Shown piece after piece: positions 51,546 through 59,719 of a stretch of DNA of 64,000 nt; position 1 is the first letter of the stretch, and each line of letters opens with the position of its first letter. The notes beneath the pieces were generated by a model. The model made no database searches and was not told where the DNA came from. It saw only the letters and a list, made by a program, of their open reading frames with translations. The stretch is from contig JBNMQM010000004.1 in assembly GCA_051278195.1 (NCBI GenBank), forward strand, positions 60,416-124,415. Direction: 5' to 3'. The position numbers were made by a program, and so were the translations under genes. Source of the stretch: JAHRVQ01 sp051278195 (GTDB lineage Bacteria > Pseudomonadota > Gammaproteobacteria > Pseudomonadales > Azotimanducaceae).

Positions 51546-52796
51546 TCAAAAGCTACGCATGGCTTGAGTGGGTGAAATACGAGCTGCGCGAATGCCAGGT
51601 GGAATGCTGATAATGAAGGCGAAAAAGATGAGTAGCAAAAAGGGCAAGCCCAATACGAACCATGACATTTCGCCGCGATAGGCGCTGAACATAATCCCCC
51701 CGACATCAATGGGTTCTGATAATTCGAAACCCACGTGGGTTAGCCAGTACGTAAGTGGCAGGGTGAGAAACAGTGAAGCGGCAACACTGAGTGTTGCCAG
51801 TACGGTGGTTTCTATCGTGACCAAGCTCAATATCGTGACCGGGCTACTACCGATGGCTTTCATTACGCCGAACTCGCGGGTTCGCTCTAGTACCGACATG
51901 AGTACCGTGTTGAGTACCCCGATAAAGACAATAAACAGGATAATGCCCAGCGCCACTGTGTTACCTCGTTTGTCCGATTCCATCGATTTATAAAAGTCTA
52001 CTTCAACCTCTTGCCAAGGCGAGACAGTTAAGTTTGAGAAGGCGACGTCCGGAAGAGTTTCGGCAAAGTTTTTTGAGTAGCTCTTAGCGAAAGCCTCTGA
52101 CTCATCGTAGTTGTCGAGCGTTACGACGATCTCATGGACGCGTCCTTCTAAAGCAAGAAATGACTGAGCCGCATTAAGAGGTAAATACACGTTAGCGCCA
52201 TCGCCACTGTCACGACTGCCAATAATCGCGCCGACCTTGAAGATATCGTTAGCGATGGAGCCGTCTGCTCCCTGGGAAATTAAGATCAACTCATCTCCCA
52301 GGCCGACCTCCAGGGATTCTGCTACGCCCATGCCGACCATCGCTTGAAAGTAGCCGTCGCTGTCCGCCTTATTGTCGATGTAATGACCGGTGGTAACCTT
52401 GTCAGCAATCAAGGTCGTTGCTCGTTCTCGGGCTAGATCAATTCCGATCACTCGGGCCGGGTGATTGCCGTCATTGGAGTAGGCTAGGGCGGGAGCGAAA
52501 ATACGGTAGGTGTAGCTTTTAACGTCGCCTCTACCTTCTAGCTGTTGACCGATATCTTGGTAGTCATCAATGGCTTTATGCAGTTTGGGTCGGTCCAAAT
52601 AGTCACCCTTATGAATCTGGACATGGCCGGTTTTAGTGAGCGTGAATAAGTTAATGAGGTTGTTGTAGCTACCTTCAACCAAAGAGAAGGATAAGGCACA
52701 GAGGAGATAGCCGCCGCCAATGCTGAGGGCTGTTAGTAAACTTCTTCGGCGCTGACGAAAAATATTTCTGAAGGCAAGTTTGAAGAGTAGGCTCAC
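51546..52796 (-). CDS. FtsX/LolE-type ABC transporter permease
   Basis: 416 residues with the same layout as its neighbour: N-terminal helix (FKLAFRNIFRQRRRSLLTAL), periplasmic domain (about 45-270) with GYFQAMVGMGVAESLEVGLGDEL, and three membrane helices with TREFGVMKAIGSSPVTILSL. The coupling helix motif (FGVMKAIG) meets the ATPase. It is second in the operon, 14 bp after the LolA-like gene. The two permeases are similar but clearly distinct, consistent with a heterodimer. Confidence 0.92.
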   Translation of the reverse strand: MSLLFKLAFRNIFRQRRRSLLTALSIGGGYLLCALSFSLVEGSYNNLINLFTLTKTGHVQIHKGDYLDRPKLHKAIDDYQDIGQQLEGRGDVKSYTYRIFAPALAYSNDGNHPARVIGIDLARERATTLIADKVTTGHYIDNKADSDGYFQAMVGMGVAESLEVGLGDELILISQGADGSIANDIFKVGAIIGSRDSGDGANVYLPLNAAQSFLALEGRVHEIVVTLDNYDESEAFAKSYSKNFAETLPDVAFSNLTVSPWQEVEVDFYKSMESDKRGNTVALGIILFIVFIGVLNTVLMSVLERTREFGVMKAIGSSPVTILSLVTIETTVLATLSVAASLFLTLPLTYWLTHVGFELSEPIDVGGIMFSAYRGEMSWFVLGLPFLLLIFFAFIISIPPGIRAARISPTQAMRSF

Positions 52797-52810
52797 GTTT
52801 AGTTCCCAGC

Positions 52811-53575
52811 CTAAAACCGAGACTTCAAATTGCGCAGGGTAAAAACGTCCGGGTCCACATCATTCGGTTCGAATATGAGTTCGTCATAGATGATGATGGT
52901 CTTGTGGCCTTCTTTGTTCAGTGGAATCATTTCAAGGCGACTAGGTAGTCGAACATCGCCAAACTGTTTGAGTTCGGAAAAGGCCAGGGTGCGGATCAAT
53001 TCTCCGCGATCATCATAAAAATTCTGTTCGATCGGCACCATAGCATTGCGATCTACGACGTAGTCTATTTTGCCCCAGACCGTCACGGTGAGTTCTTTGG
53101 GTATCAGGGTAATGGTGTACTTGGTTTCAGTTTCGCTCAGCGTCAGGTCGTACTCGTCGGTCAATGTCGTTTGCTTGACCAGATCATCGTTGGTGAAGTC
53201 GCTGCCCATCCAGGCACCCATCATCATAGAGGGGGGTACTTTGATGACCTTGTTGATCTTGGGAAAGTAGTTCCACATCTCCTCATCTAGCTTAAGTGTG
53301 GAAATGCCGCGGTCCTTTTTGGGTGAGAGCACCCGAATAAATGACTGCTGATCACCAATGGCACTTGAGGTCATTTTCATTTCGCGCTGATATTGGGGTG
53401 TCTCCACGATCATCGTCATGGCTGCTTTGCTGCTGTCACCACGATATAGCGCTTCCATCTGATCAATGATCGTCACGGCGTCTGCCCTAGCGTTTAAATG
53501 GTTGTCAGCCATGAGTGGTGTGGTCAGTAACAAACTGCCAACGAGCAGTCCTTGCGCGAGTGTCATCTGGTGCAT
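52811..53575 (-). CDS. LolA-like outer membrane lipoprotein-sorting protein (PF17131 type)
   Basis: 254 residues with a signal peptide (about 1-23, ending LMADN) and the hallmarks of the COG2834/LolA_like family: DIWN-free form with STLKLDEEMWNYFPKINKV, KVPPSMMMGAWMGSDFTNDD and the C-terminal VFTLRNLKSRF. LolA-fold proteins carry hydrophobic cargo across the periplasm in a half-barrel. First gene of the operon with two FtsX-type permeases, the ATPase and a barrel protein. This is not the housekeeping LolA by pattern. The promoter lies in the 134-bp region shared with the divergent DUF481 gene. Confidence 0.9.
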   Translation of the reverse strand: MHQMTLAQGLLVGSLLLTTPLMADNHLNARADAVTIIDQMEALYRGDSSKAAMTMIVETPQYQREMKMTSSAIGDQQSFIRVLSPKKDRGISTLKLDEEMWNYFPKINKVIKVPPSMMMGAWMGSDFTNDDLVKQTTLTDEYDLTLSETETKYTITLIPKELTVTVWGKIDYVVDRNAMVPIEQNFYDDRGELIRTLAFSELKQFGDVRLPSRLEMIPLNKEGHKTIIIYDELIFEPNDVDPDVFTLRNLKSRF

Positions 53576-53709
53576 GGATAATCCCCTTCTACGACCAAGG
53601 TTAAGGCAAGTCGATGCCTATAAAAACCAATGTTTGGGTTTTTTTGCGTTGTTATAGTGCAATGCACAATAAGGTTGCTATACTCGCGCCGGAAAAATTG
53701 GAGCAAAGC

Positions 53710-54429
53710 ATGAATCGAATCGTTACCGGCGCTATTGCCTTAGTGGCGCTGCTAGTCATTACCCACCCAGCCTCTGCTGCATCGGAAGACAGCATTTGGG
53801 CAAGTGAAGTTGAGGTCGGTGCTTTCTATTCGACGGGCAACACAGATGAAACCAATATCAAGGTGCGTGGTGAAGCCGTGCGTGACGGTGAAGTCTATGT
53901 GAACACTTATAAGCTAGACCTCCTCAACAACAGTACTGATGGGACTAAAACCGCGCAGAAAACCTACGGGGTTTTCCAGCTGGATCGTAAGTTGAGTGAT
54001 ATCTCTTCGATTTTTGGTCGTGCTGCATACGAAGATGACAAGTTCAGTGGCTTCGATTACCAGGTTGACTTTACGGTCGGCTACTCAAGAGAGTTCTTAA
54101 ACAGTGATATTCATCAACTGAAAGGCTCAGCGGGTTTCGGTTATCGACAGTCTGAGCTGCCATCAGGCATGAGCGAAGACGAAGCGATCGTGCGTCTTGC
54201 TGCCGATTACGTCTGGCAGGTCAGCGATAGTGCCACGTTTAAGCAAGGGCTAAGTACACAGATTGGTGATGTTGCGACTATCAGCCGCTCTGAAACTTCG
54301 TTAAGCGCTGATGTGCTGGATAACGTTGCATTAAAGGTCGCGCTCTACATCAAGAATACGTCTGAGGTGCCTGTTGGCACAGACAAGACTGACACTGAGA
54401 CAGCTTTGACGTTGCTCTACAAGTTTTAA
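53710..54429 (+). CDS. DUF481 outer membrane protein (YdiY-like)
   Basis: ATG 53710 starts at a signal peptide (NRIVTGAIALVALLVITH, cleavage near PASAAS), 239 residues; the longer frame to 53614 has no such start. The rest is a barrel with VEVGAFYSTGNTDETNIKVRG, the S-T-G-N-T hallmark of the family, and ends in LLYKF with terminal Phe. E. coli YdiY is an acid-inducible outer membrane protein of unknown role. A TATACT box lies at 53679-53684 and a GTGCAATGCAC palindrome at 53657-53667, upstream. The gene abuts the GNAT gene without a gap. Confidence 0.9.
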   Translation: MNRIVTGAIALVALLVITHPASAASEDSIWASEVEVGAFYSTGNTDETNIKVRGEAVRDGEVYVNTYKLDLLNNSTDGTKTAQKTYGVFQLDRKLSDISSIFGRAAYEDDKFSGFDYQVDFTVGYSREFLNSDIHQLKGSAGFGYRQSELPSGMSEDEAIVRLAADYVWQVSDSATFKQGLSTQIGDVATISRSETSLSADVLDNVALKVALYIKNTSEVPVGTDKTDTETALTLLYKF

Positions 54430-54927
54430 ATGCTGACAACGCAACTAGAAGCAGTCATTGCGAAGGATATTCCCCAGTTCCTTGAGCTAAATAATCTCGC
54501 CGTACCGCACGTGAATGGCCATGATATGGCGTCTCTGACGGCGCTTATTGATCAGGCCTGGTTCTGTCGGCAGGTTTGCACGGCTGACAAAATGCATGGC
54601 TTCCTGTTGGTACTGACGAAAGGGCGACCCTATGCCAGTCTCAATTATGGTTGGTTCTGTGATCGGTATGACGACTTTGCCTATGTCGATCGTATCGTCA
54701 TTGGTGAAGCCGGTCGTGGCCAGGGTTTAGCGGGTGAGCTTTACCAGTCACTGTTTGTGGCAGCGCGCGCTGCGGGGCTTACGAGAGTTTGTTGTGAGGT
54801 TAACCTTGAACCACCTAACCTGAACTCGTTAGCTTTTCATCAATATCTTGGGTTTGTTGAAGTTGGACAGCAAGAAACCGATGGCGGAAGTAAAAGAGTC
54901 TGTCTATTGGTAAAAGATTTAGTATGA
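54430..54927 (+). CDS. GNAT family N-acetyltransferase
   Basis: 165 residues. The acetyl-CoA binding motif A is IVIGEAGRGQGLAGELYQSL (about residues 90-109) and motif B contains CCEVNLEPPNLNSLAFHQYLGF, with the conserved Asn and a Tyr near the C-terminus. Its ATG follows the DUF481 stop directly, so the two are co-transcribed. It moves an acetyl group from acetyl-CoA to an unknown amine in the cytoplasm; pairing with an outer membrane protein gene has no obvious meaning. Confidence 0.9.
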   Translation: MLTTQLEAVIAKDIPQFLELNNLAVPHVNGHDMASLTALIDQAWFCRQVCTADKMHGFLLVLTKGRPYASLNYGWFCDRYDDFAYVDRIVIGEAGRGQGLAGELYQSLFVAARAAGLTRVCCEVNLEPPNLNSLAFHQYLGFVEVGQQETDGGSKRVCLLVKDLV

Positions 54928-55063
54928 ATTAAGTCCGTTCCCCCCGTGTTTGCGTACAAGTAGTCTCTTATATTCCATATCTGAATCTAATATATTCAAC
55001 TATAACGCGTTGTCATTGGCAATAACGCATATATAATATCGTCCATCTTTGAGGAAAATTGTC

Positions 55064-55234
55064 ATGTGTGTTTGTGCAAGCGAGTCAACGCGACCACGTC
55101 TTTTTAACTATGTCTCTGTCGTATTGGTCACAATTTGGGTTGTGGCGGTCACGGTCGTTGCGCACTCGGTGGAAGTGGCACCGCTATCGGCTGACAACAA
55201 TATGCAGACGTTCTTCAGCCAACTGATCGATTAA
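55064..55234 (+). CDS. Possible 56-residue membrane protein
   Basis: ATG 55064 follows GAGGAAAATTGTC, a good ribosome site. The product starts MCVCASESTRPRLF and has one hydrophobic segment (YVSVVLVTIWVVAVTVVAHS), then a polar tail NNMQTFFSQLID. It ends 1 bp after the convergent LysR stop position begins, overlapping it by 4 bp. No family recognised; the coding call rests on the ribosome site and the single membrane span. Confidence 0.4.
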   Translation: MCVCASESTRPRLFNYVSVVLVTIWVVAVTVVAHSVEVAPLSADNNMQTFFSQLID

Positions 55235-56136
55235 CAGCCACCGATACTGCTGCAGCTTTTGAATTCAAGAGCGAAATGATCGATGAAGGTTCTTACCTTC
55301 GACGGTAGGTGACGACCTGGCGGATATACCGCGTAGATATCGAGTGGCTCTGGCTGAAAAGCTTCCAGTACTGTGATCAACTCACCAGACGCAATTGCAT
55401 CCCCGACCAGCCATCTTGGTGCCCGCGTAATGCCCAGTCCTGATTGCAGTGCGGTGCGCATCGCTTCAGTGTTGTTGGTTCGAAAGTTACCATCAGCTCG
55501 GACAAAGAAAGGTTCGCCATTTTCTTGAAATTGGGTTTCTGCTTTTCGACCACCATCGGAATAAATCAGATAATTGTGATCCCGAAGATCTCGTGGGTGA
55601 GCCGGTAGGCCGTATTTTTTTAAATAGCCGGGCGATGCGACCGTGACCATCGGGCTGTTGCAAAGCTTCTTGGCGATCAAGCTTGAGTCAGCCAGTTCCC
55701 CCATCCGGAAAGCCACGTCAATGCCTTCTTCTACTAGGTCTATGACGCGGTCATTGAGCCTGACGTCGATCTTGATCTCGGGATACTGTAATAAAAATTT
55801 ATCAAGCCGAGGGACAACGTGCAGTCGGCCAAAAGCCACAACTGCGCTAACTCGGATCAACCCTTTGGGCTGTGTTTGTAATTGGCCGACGACCTGTTCG
55901 GCTTCTTCAACGTCCTGCAGAATGGCAACGCAGCGCTCATAATAGTCAGTGCCTGTCTCTGTGAGGCGCAAACTTCTAGTGCTTCGGTTCAACAATTTAG
56001 CCCCAAGCCAGGACTCTAGTTCAGCGATGTTCTTGCTGATAGTGGGTTGGGTGCTGTTCATCTCTTTGGCGACGGCAGAAAAGCTGCCAGTTTCGACCAC
56101 ACGAATAAACATGTTCATGGCGGTAAGTCTATCCAC
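55231..56136 (-). CDS. LysR-type transcriptional regulator
   Basis: I choose GTG 56136 because the protein then begins VDRLTAMNMFIRVVETGSFS, the family N-terminus; 301 residues. The helix-turn-helix (FSAVAKEMNSTQPTISKNI, about 20-45) and LNRSTRSLRLTETG are typical of the CrgA/AaeR-like group (single-effector LysR with the GRLHVVPRLDKFL domain). It is divergent from a peroxiredoxin-like gene, which it may regulate. The effector is unknown. Confidence 0.9.
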   Translation of the reverse strand: MDRLTAMNMFIRVVETGSFSAVAKEMNSTQPTISKNIAELESWLGAKLLNRSTRSLRLTETGTDYYERCVAILQDVEEAEQVVGQLQTQPKGLIRVSAVVAFGRLHVVPRLDKFLLQYPEIKIDVRLNDRVIDLVEEGIDVAFRMGELADSSLIAKKLCNSPMVTVASPGYLKKYGLPAHPRDLRDHNYLIYSDGGRKAETQFQENGEPFFVRADGNFRTNNTEAMRTALQSGLGITRAPRWLVGDAIASGELITVLEAFQPEPLDIYAVYPPGRHLPSKVRTFIDHFALEFKSCSSIGGC

Positions 56137-56231
56137 AAGAGTTATCCAAAAAAGAGAACAAGAGAAAGCTGATCTATTCGCAAAGGGCATAAAGCCCATA
56201 AAATAAAAGCTTCTTAACAAAGCAGGGTGAA

Positions 56232-56237
56232 TATAAT
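56232..56237 (+). promoter_or_regulatory. Consensus -10 box before the peroxiredoxin-like gene
   Basis: TATAAT at 56232-56237 is an exact sigma-70 -10 hexamer. A matching -35 is weak. Transcription from it would begin near 56244, past the TTG at 56241, and so favours the ATG at 56286 as the gene start. Confidence 0.4.
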
Positions 56238-56285
56238 ATATTGCACTCTGATTTAGAAGTCGAAGCCATCGCATTTTGGGACGAT

Positions 56286-56945
56286 ATGACTCAACAGGCA
56301 TTCTTAGATAAGCTCGCTGCGCTCAGAGTGGCAACCTGTGACCAGTTACCGACACCGCAACTGGCGGTGTTGATCCGCGCAACCGCTCGGCTGCGGCGCA
56401 GTGGCATGGTGCAAAAAGCATTGCAGACCGGTGAAACGGTACCCAATTTTCACTTTATTGACCGTGATAATAACCAACAAAGCCTGTATCAGCTGTTGGA
56501 ATCTGGCCCGGTCGTCTTGAACTTTTTTCGTGGTTTTTGGTGTATGTTCTGCAAGACGGAGTTGCAGGCGCTGGACTTGATTTGCGCCGAACTGGATGAA
56601 AAAGGCTGTCATTACTTGGCGATTTGTCCGCAGCAAGTTGATCCTGCTGACGATAGCTACGCTCGGGTTCAGTTTGTGTTCGATAAACAAAATCAGATCG
56701 CCCGATCATTCAATATCGTCTATGAACTATCTGCGGACGAAAGAGATCTGCTGGCAGGCTGGGATATAGATTTGAATTCTAAGTCAGAGTCGAGCGGCTG
56801 GAGCCTACCGATACCTGCCACTTACATTGTGGCGCAGGATAAGACCGTGAGTTTTCAATTTGCGGATGTGGATTTCAGATCTCGCTGTTGTCCAGAAGAG
56901 CTGATCGAGGAGTTAAATCGTCTGAAGCCGGGCGGCTCGTCCTAG
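56286..56945 (+). CDS. Peroxiredoxin-like (AhpC/TSA, thioredoxin-fold) protein
   Basis: ATG 56286 (219 residues) is chosen because the TATAAT box at 56232 would exclude the upstream TTG 56241. After a helical N-terminal part comes GETVPNFHFIDRDNNQ and then NFFRGFWCMFCKTELQAL, a CxxC in the place of the peroxidatic loop, as in the peroxiredoxin-like family related to AhpC. The C-terminus LPIPATYIVAQDKTVSFQFADVDFRSRCCPEELI fits the family. It is cytoplasmic. Divergent from a LysR gene, which suggests induced expression. The exact reaction is not established for this family. Confidence 0.85.
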   Translation: MTQQAFLDKLAALRVATCDQLPTPQLAVLIRATARLRRSGMVQKALQTGETVPNFHFIDRDNNQQSLYQLLESGPVVLNFFRGFWCMFCKTELQALDLICAELDEKGCHYLAICPQQVDPADDSYARVQFVFDKQNQIARSFNIVYELSADERDLLAGWDIDLNSKSESSGWSLPIPATYIVAQDKTVSFQFADVDFRSRCCPEELIEELNRLKPGGSS

Positions 56946-57561
56946 CATAGCTCTACGGAATGTACCTCGTCAGTTGGGCCGTTTATCTCCGGTGCAGCAC
57001 TTTCCTGAGCCAGTGCCTGACGTTGGTCTTGAATACTATCGAATACCTGCACGCTTTGATCTTCGATTCCCCGCACCGATTGAATGCTGCGATCAGTCCT
57101 TTCGACAATATAGACTTCTTGATCTTCATCTAGCCCCATGCAAGGGAATTTGGTCTGCAGCGCTTCGAACATGCCACGTAGCGTGGTATCAACCTCTTTC
57201 TCAAGCGGCGTGGCTCCATTGTTACAGTGGCTGCAACACAGAGTTTCGTTGTCCGCCTCAATGCTCAACAGGCAGTTTAGAACCATGTTTTACAGGTTTT
57301 TAAAACCTGTGCGGCAAGGGCATGCATGGTGTTGATGTTGGCCATCGATTCTACAAACTGGATCACCTGGCCCAACTCAGAAGTTGCCGTGAGCGCCATC
57401 ATGGCCATTTTTTGTGCTTCTTGAGCAGATTCTCGAAGGCTCTGTTCAGCTTCTTTGTGGCCAACCAATACTGCCATCTTGGCTTTAAGTGTGTCCGGTT
57501 CAAATGGCTTAACCATATAGTCGGTACCACCCATGTCATAGCCGTGTAGGCGTTCTTGCAA
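56942..57561 (-). pseudogene. Broken response-regulator remnant (frameshifted, 5' end missing)
   Basis: Two overlapping minus frames make one protein: 57561-57277 gives LQERLHGYDMGGTDYMVKPF (end of a receiver domain), a coiled coil (AQEAQKMAMMALTATSELGQ) and QVLKTCKTWF, and 57286-56942 continues in another frame with CSHCNNGATPLEKEVDTTLR. Together they match the C-terminal part of a response regulator type with a trailing sensor-like region. The receiver's first 80 residues with the phospho-Asp are absent, as the preceding serA gene ends only 50 bp away. A one-base shift separates the halves, next to a 19-bp palindrome at 57292-57310. Programmed shifting is unlikely because a TAA blocks the second frame there. 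Confidence 0.7.
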
Positions 57562-57614
57562 GCTGGAAAGAATAGCCGCTAGACTCGTTCACGCCAGTCG
57601 GTATCAGGATGCGC

Positions 57615-58844
57615 TTAGAACAGGATGCGGCTCTTGATGGTGCCATCGATGTCGCTCAAATGACTCAATGCCATCTGTCCATATTCTTGATCGATGTCCG
57701 TAACCACATAGCCGACGTTACTGTTGGTCTGCAGATACTGAGCGCGGATGTTGATACCGTTGTCAGAAAAGAACTGGTTGATCTGGGACAAAATACCCGG
57801 TGTGTTCCTGTGGATATGGAGTAGGCGGTGGCTGTTTGCATGCGCCGGCAAGGCAACCTCTGGAAAATTGACGCTCGATAAAGTTGATCCGTTATCAGAA
57901 AACTTGACCAACTTTTGTGCGACTTCTTCGCCAATCTTCTCTTGCGCTTCCATGGTGCTGCCGCCGATGTGTGGTGTCAGGATGCAGTTATCGAATTTAC
58001 GCAAGGGGGAAAGGAATTCCTCTGCTACGGACTTGGGTTCGGATGGAAAGACGTCGATTGCGGCACCGGTAAGTTGGCGGCTCTCTAACGCCTCAGCCAA
58101 AGCTTCGATGTCGACCACAGTGCCGCGTGAGGCATTGATAAAAACTGCGCCGCGTTTCATCTTTAGAAACTGCTCGCGCCCCATCATGTTGTTAGTTGTG
58201 TCGTCTTGCGGCACATGTAGGGTAACGATGTCGCTCTGCGCCAGCAGTTCATCGAGGGTTTTGCACTGCTGGGCGTTGCCCATTGGTAATTTGGTAATCG
58301 CATCCTGGAAGACGACGCGCATGCCTAAGGATTCAGCGAGTACGCTAATCTGTGAGCCAATACTACCGTAGCCGACGATGCCAAGAGTTTTGCCCCGAAT
58401 TTCGTAAGAATCTTTAGCGGTTTTTTGCCACTCACCCTTATGCGCCTTGGCATTTTTCTCGGGGATGCCCCGGAGCAGCAATATCGCCTCGGCAATGACG
58501 AGTTCTGCAACAGATCGAGTGTTGGAATAAGGTGCATTGAATACGGTTGTGCCATTAATCATGGCGGCATCAAGGTCTACCTGGTTGGTGCCAATACAGA
58601 AACAACCGAGGGCGATTAAGCGCTTTGCTTTTTCAAATACAGCTGGGTTGACCTGAGTACGAGATCGGATGCCGAGAATGTGGACACCGGCAATGATGTC
58701 CAACAAATCTGTTTCTGGGATGGCACCACTGTGCCGTTCGATATTCTGGTAGCCGCTGGCTTCAAACACGTCAACGGCGGATTGGTGCACACCTTCTAGC
58801 AACAAGATTTTGATTTTTGACTTGTCGAGAGAAGTCTTTTGCAT
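57615..58844 (-). CDS. serA: D-3-phosphoglycerate dehydrogenase with ACT domain
   Basis: 409 residues, the length of the E. coli enzyme. The NAD-binding domain has GKTLGIVGYGSIGSQISVLA; substrate and catalytic residues are in NASRGTVVD (Arg) and HIGGSTMEAQEKIG (catalytic His), with a Glu between them. The C-terminal ACT domain (about 335-409; HIHRNTPGILSQINQFFS, INIRAQYLQTN) allows feedback inhibition by serine. It catalyses the first committed step of serine synthesis in the cytoplasm. It is a single gene; a response-regulator remnant follows. Confidence 0.96.
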   Translation of the reverse strand: MQKTSLDKSKIKILLLEGVHQSAVDVFEASGYQNIERHSGAIPETDLLDIIAGVHILGIRSRTQVNPAVFEKAKRLIALGCFCIGTNQVDLDAAMINGTTVFNAPYSNTRSVAELVIAEAILLLRGIPEKNAKAHKGEWQKTAKDSYEIRGKTLGIVGYGSIGSQISVLAESLGMRVVFQDAITKLPMGNAQQCKTLDELLAQSDIVTLHVPQDDTTNNMMGREQFLKMKRGAVFINASRGTVVDIEALAEALESRQLTGAAIDVFPSEPKSVAEEFLSPLRKFDNCILTPHIGGSTMEAQEKIGEEVAQKLVKFSDNGSTLSSVNFPEVALPAHANSHRLLHIHRNTPGILSQINQFFSDNGINIRAQYLQTNSNVGYVVTDIDQEYGQMALSHLSDIDGTIKSRILF

Positions 58845-58858
58845 GGGGCACCTGAGGT

Positions 58859-58890
58859 TAAAAAAGGCGGATTGTATAGACTAATCCGCC
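58859..58890 (-). terminator. Intrinsic terminator of the methyltransferase-like gene
   Basis: An 8-bp stem GGCGGATT (58866-58873) and AATCCGCC (58883-58890) with a 9-nt loop, followed on the minus strand by a T run (58859-58865 read as A on plus). It lies just after the stop at 58904 and before the serA start at 58844. Confidence 0.88.
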
Positions 58891-58903
58891 CTCTGTCAGG
58901 TGC

Positions 58904-59656
58904 TTAAGGCTTCTCAAACATCAGTGTGAATCGGTCGGTATTGCCAGAAACAGTCTTCCGGCCAACTTCCCATAGCAGTTCATCATCTGGACGGTAGTGA
59001 AGATCAGAGTAGTCGACGAATTTGAAGCCAGCAGCCTGAACTTCTTTGATGATATCAATCGGGTCCATTCTACGGTTTGACTCTGCGTAGTCGGCGGCCA
59101 TGTGACGCTTTGTATGGTCGACGATGCCGTAAACACCGCCAGACTTGAGGGCTTCGAAGCTCGCCTTGTTCATGTTGTCGCGGCCGACAGCACTGAAGTT
59201 GTGCTGATTGCGGAAGGTCAAAACCATATCGAGCTTGCGTACGCCAAAGCTGAATTCTGGGACTGTTGTGCGGGTATCGCCTTCAGCGCGACTGAAATTG
59301 GCACCATCAAACGGAATTATTTCCATGCTGTCGAAACCAGCCTGGCCTTTTAGGGCACTGTCTGCGCGTTCTGCACCAATTGAGATATACAGCTTACCTT
59401 TCTCTTCTAATACTGGGCCGAGGATTTTCGTGTACCAGCCTCCACCCGGTAGCAATTCCAATACCTTCATGTCGTCTTCTAGGCCGAAAAACTGCAGAGT
59501 TTCGAGCGCCTTTCGGTTCGCATCCCGTGCGGTTTCTGCCGCCGTGCGGCGTTCGTCGGCCAATGCGGCTTTAATTTTTTCCTCGGTGGCATCAGTTTCG
59601 GCTGCACTTGCTGGCAATACCATGAACGCCAGTAGGCAGGTCATCAATAATTTCAT
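58904..59656 (-). CDS. Exported methyltransferase-like protein
   Basis: ATG 59656 gives a signal peptide (MKLLMTCLLAFMVLPASAAE), 250 residues; the frame to 59734 overlaps the divergent VOC gene. The fold is that of class I SAM methyltransferases: motif I-like VLELLPGGGWYTKIL (about residues 62-76), then LDMVLTFRNQHNF (motif IV region) and GGVYGIVDHTKR. A periplasmic methyltransferase would lack SAM supply, so a binding or other role is possible; such exported relatives are common in marine gammaproteobacteria. It has its own terminator, hence a single-gene transcript. Confidence 0.85.
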   Translation of the reverse strand: MKLLMTCLLAFMVLPASAAETDATEEKIKAALADERRTAAETARDANRKALETLQFFGLEDDMKVLELLPGGGWYTKILGPVLEEKGKLYISIGAERADSALKGQAGFDSMEIIPFDGANFSRAEGDTRTTVPEFSFGVRKLDMVLTFRNQHNFSAVGRDNMNKASFEALKSGGVYGIVDHTKRHMAADYAESNRRMDPIDIIKEVQAAGFKFVDYSDLHYRPDDELLWEVGRKTVSGNTDRFTLMFEKP

Positions 59657-59719
59657 GTTGAACTCCAAGTAAGGTCGCCACATAGTATCGCAAACCATTT
59701 CAAAAGTTGGATTAACCTC

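Noticed and set aside
52811..53575. Housekeeping lolA
   Set aside because: The length and the WMGSDFTNDD marks fit the broader sorting-protein family, not the classical LolA of about 200 residues.
57277..57310. Programmed -1 frameshift joining the two response-regulator halves
   Set aside because: The second frame has a TAA just before the overlap, so shifting would have to occur in a window of about a dozen bases with no slippery heptamer. A plain indel in a decaying gene is simpler.
57292..57310. 19-bp palindrome as a terminator
   Set aside because: It lies inside the response-regulator remnant, with no proper T run beyond the stem, and the stem is AT-rich.
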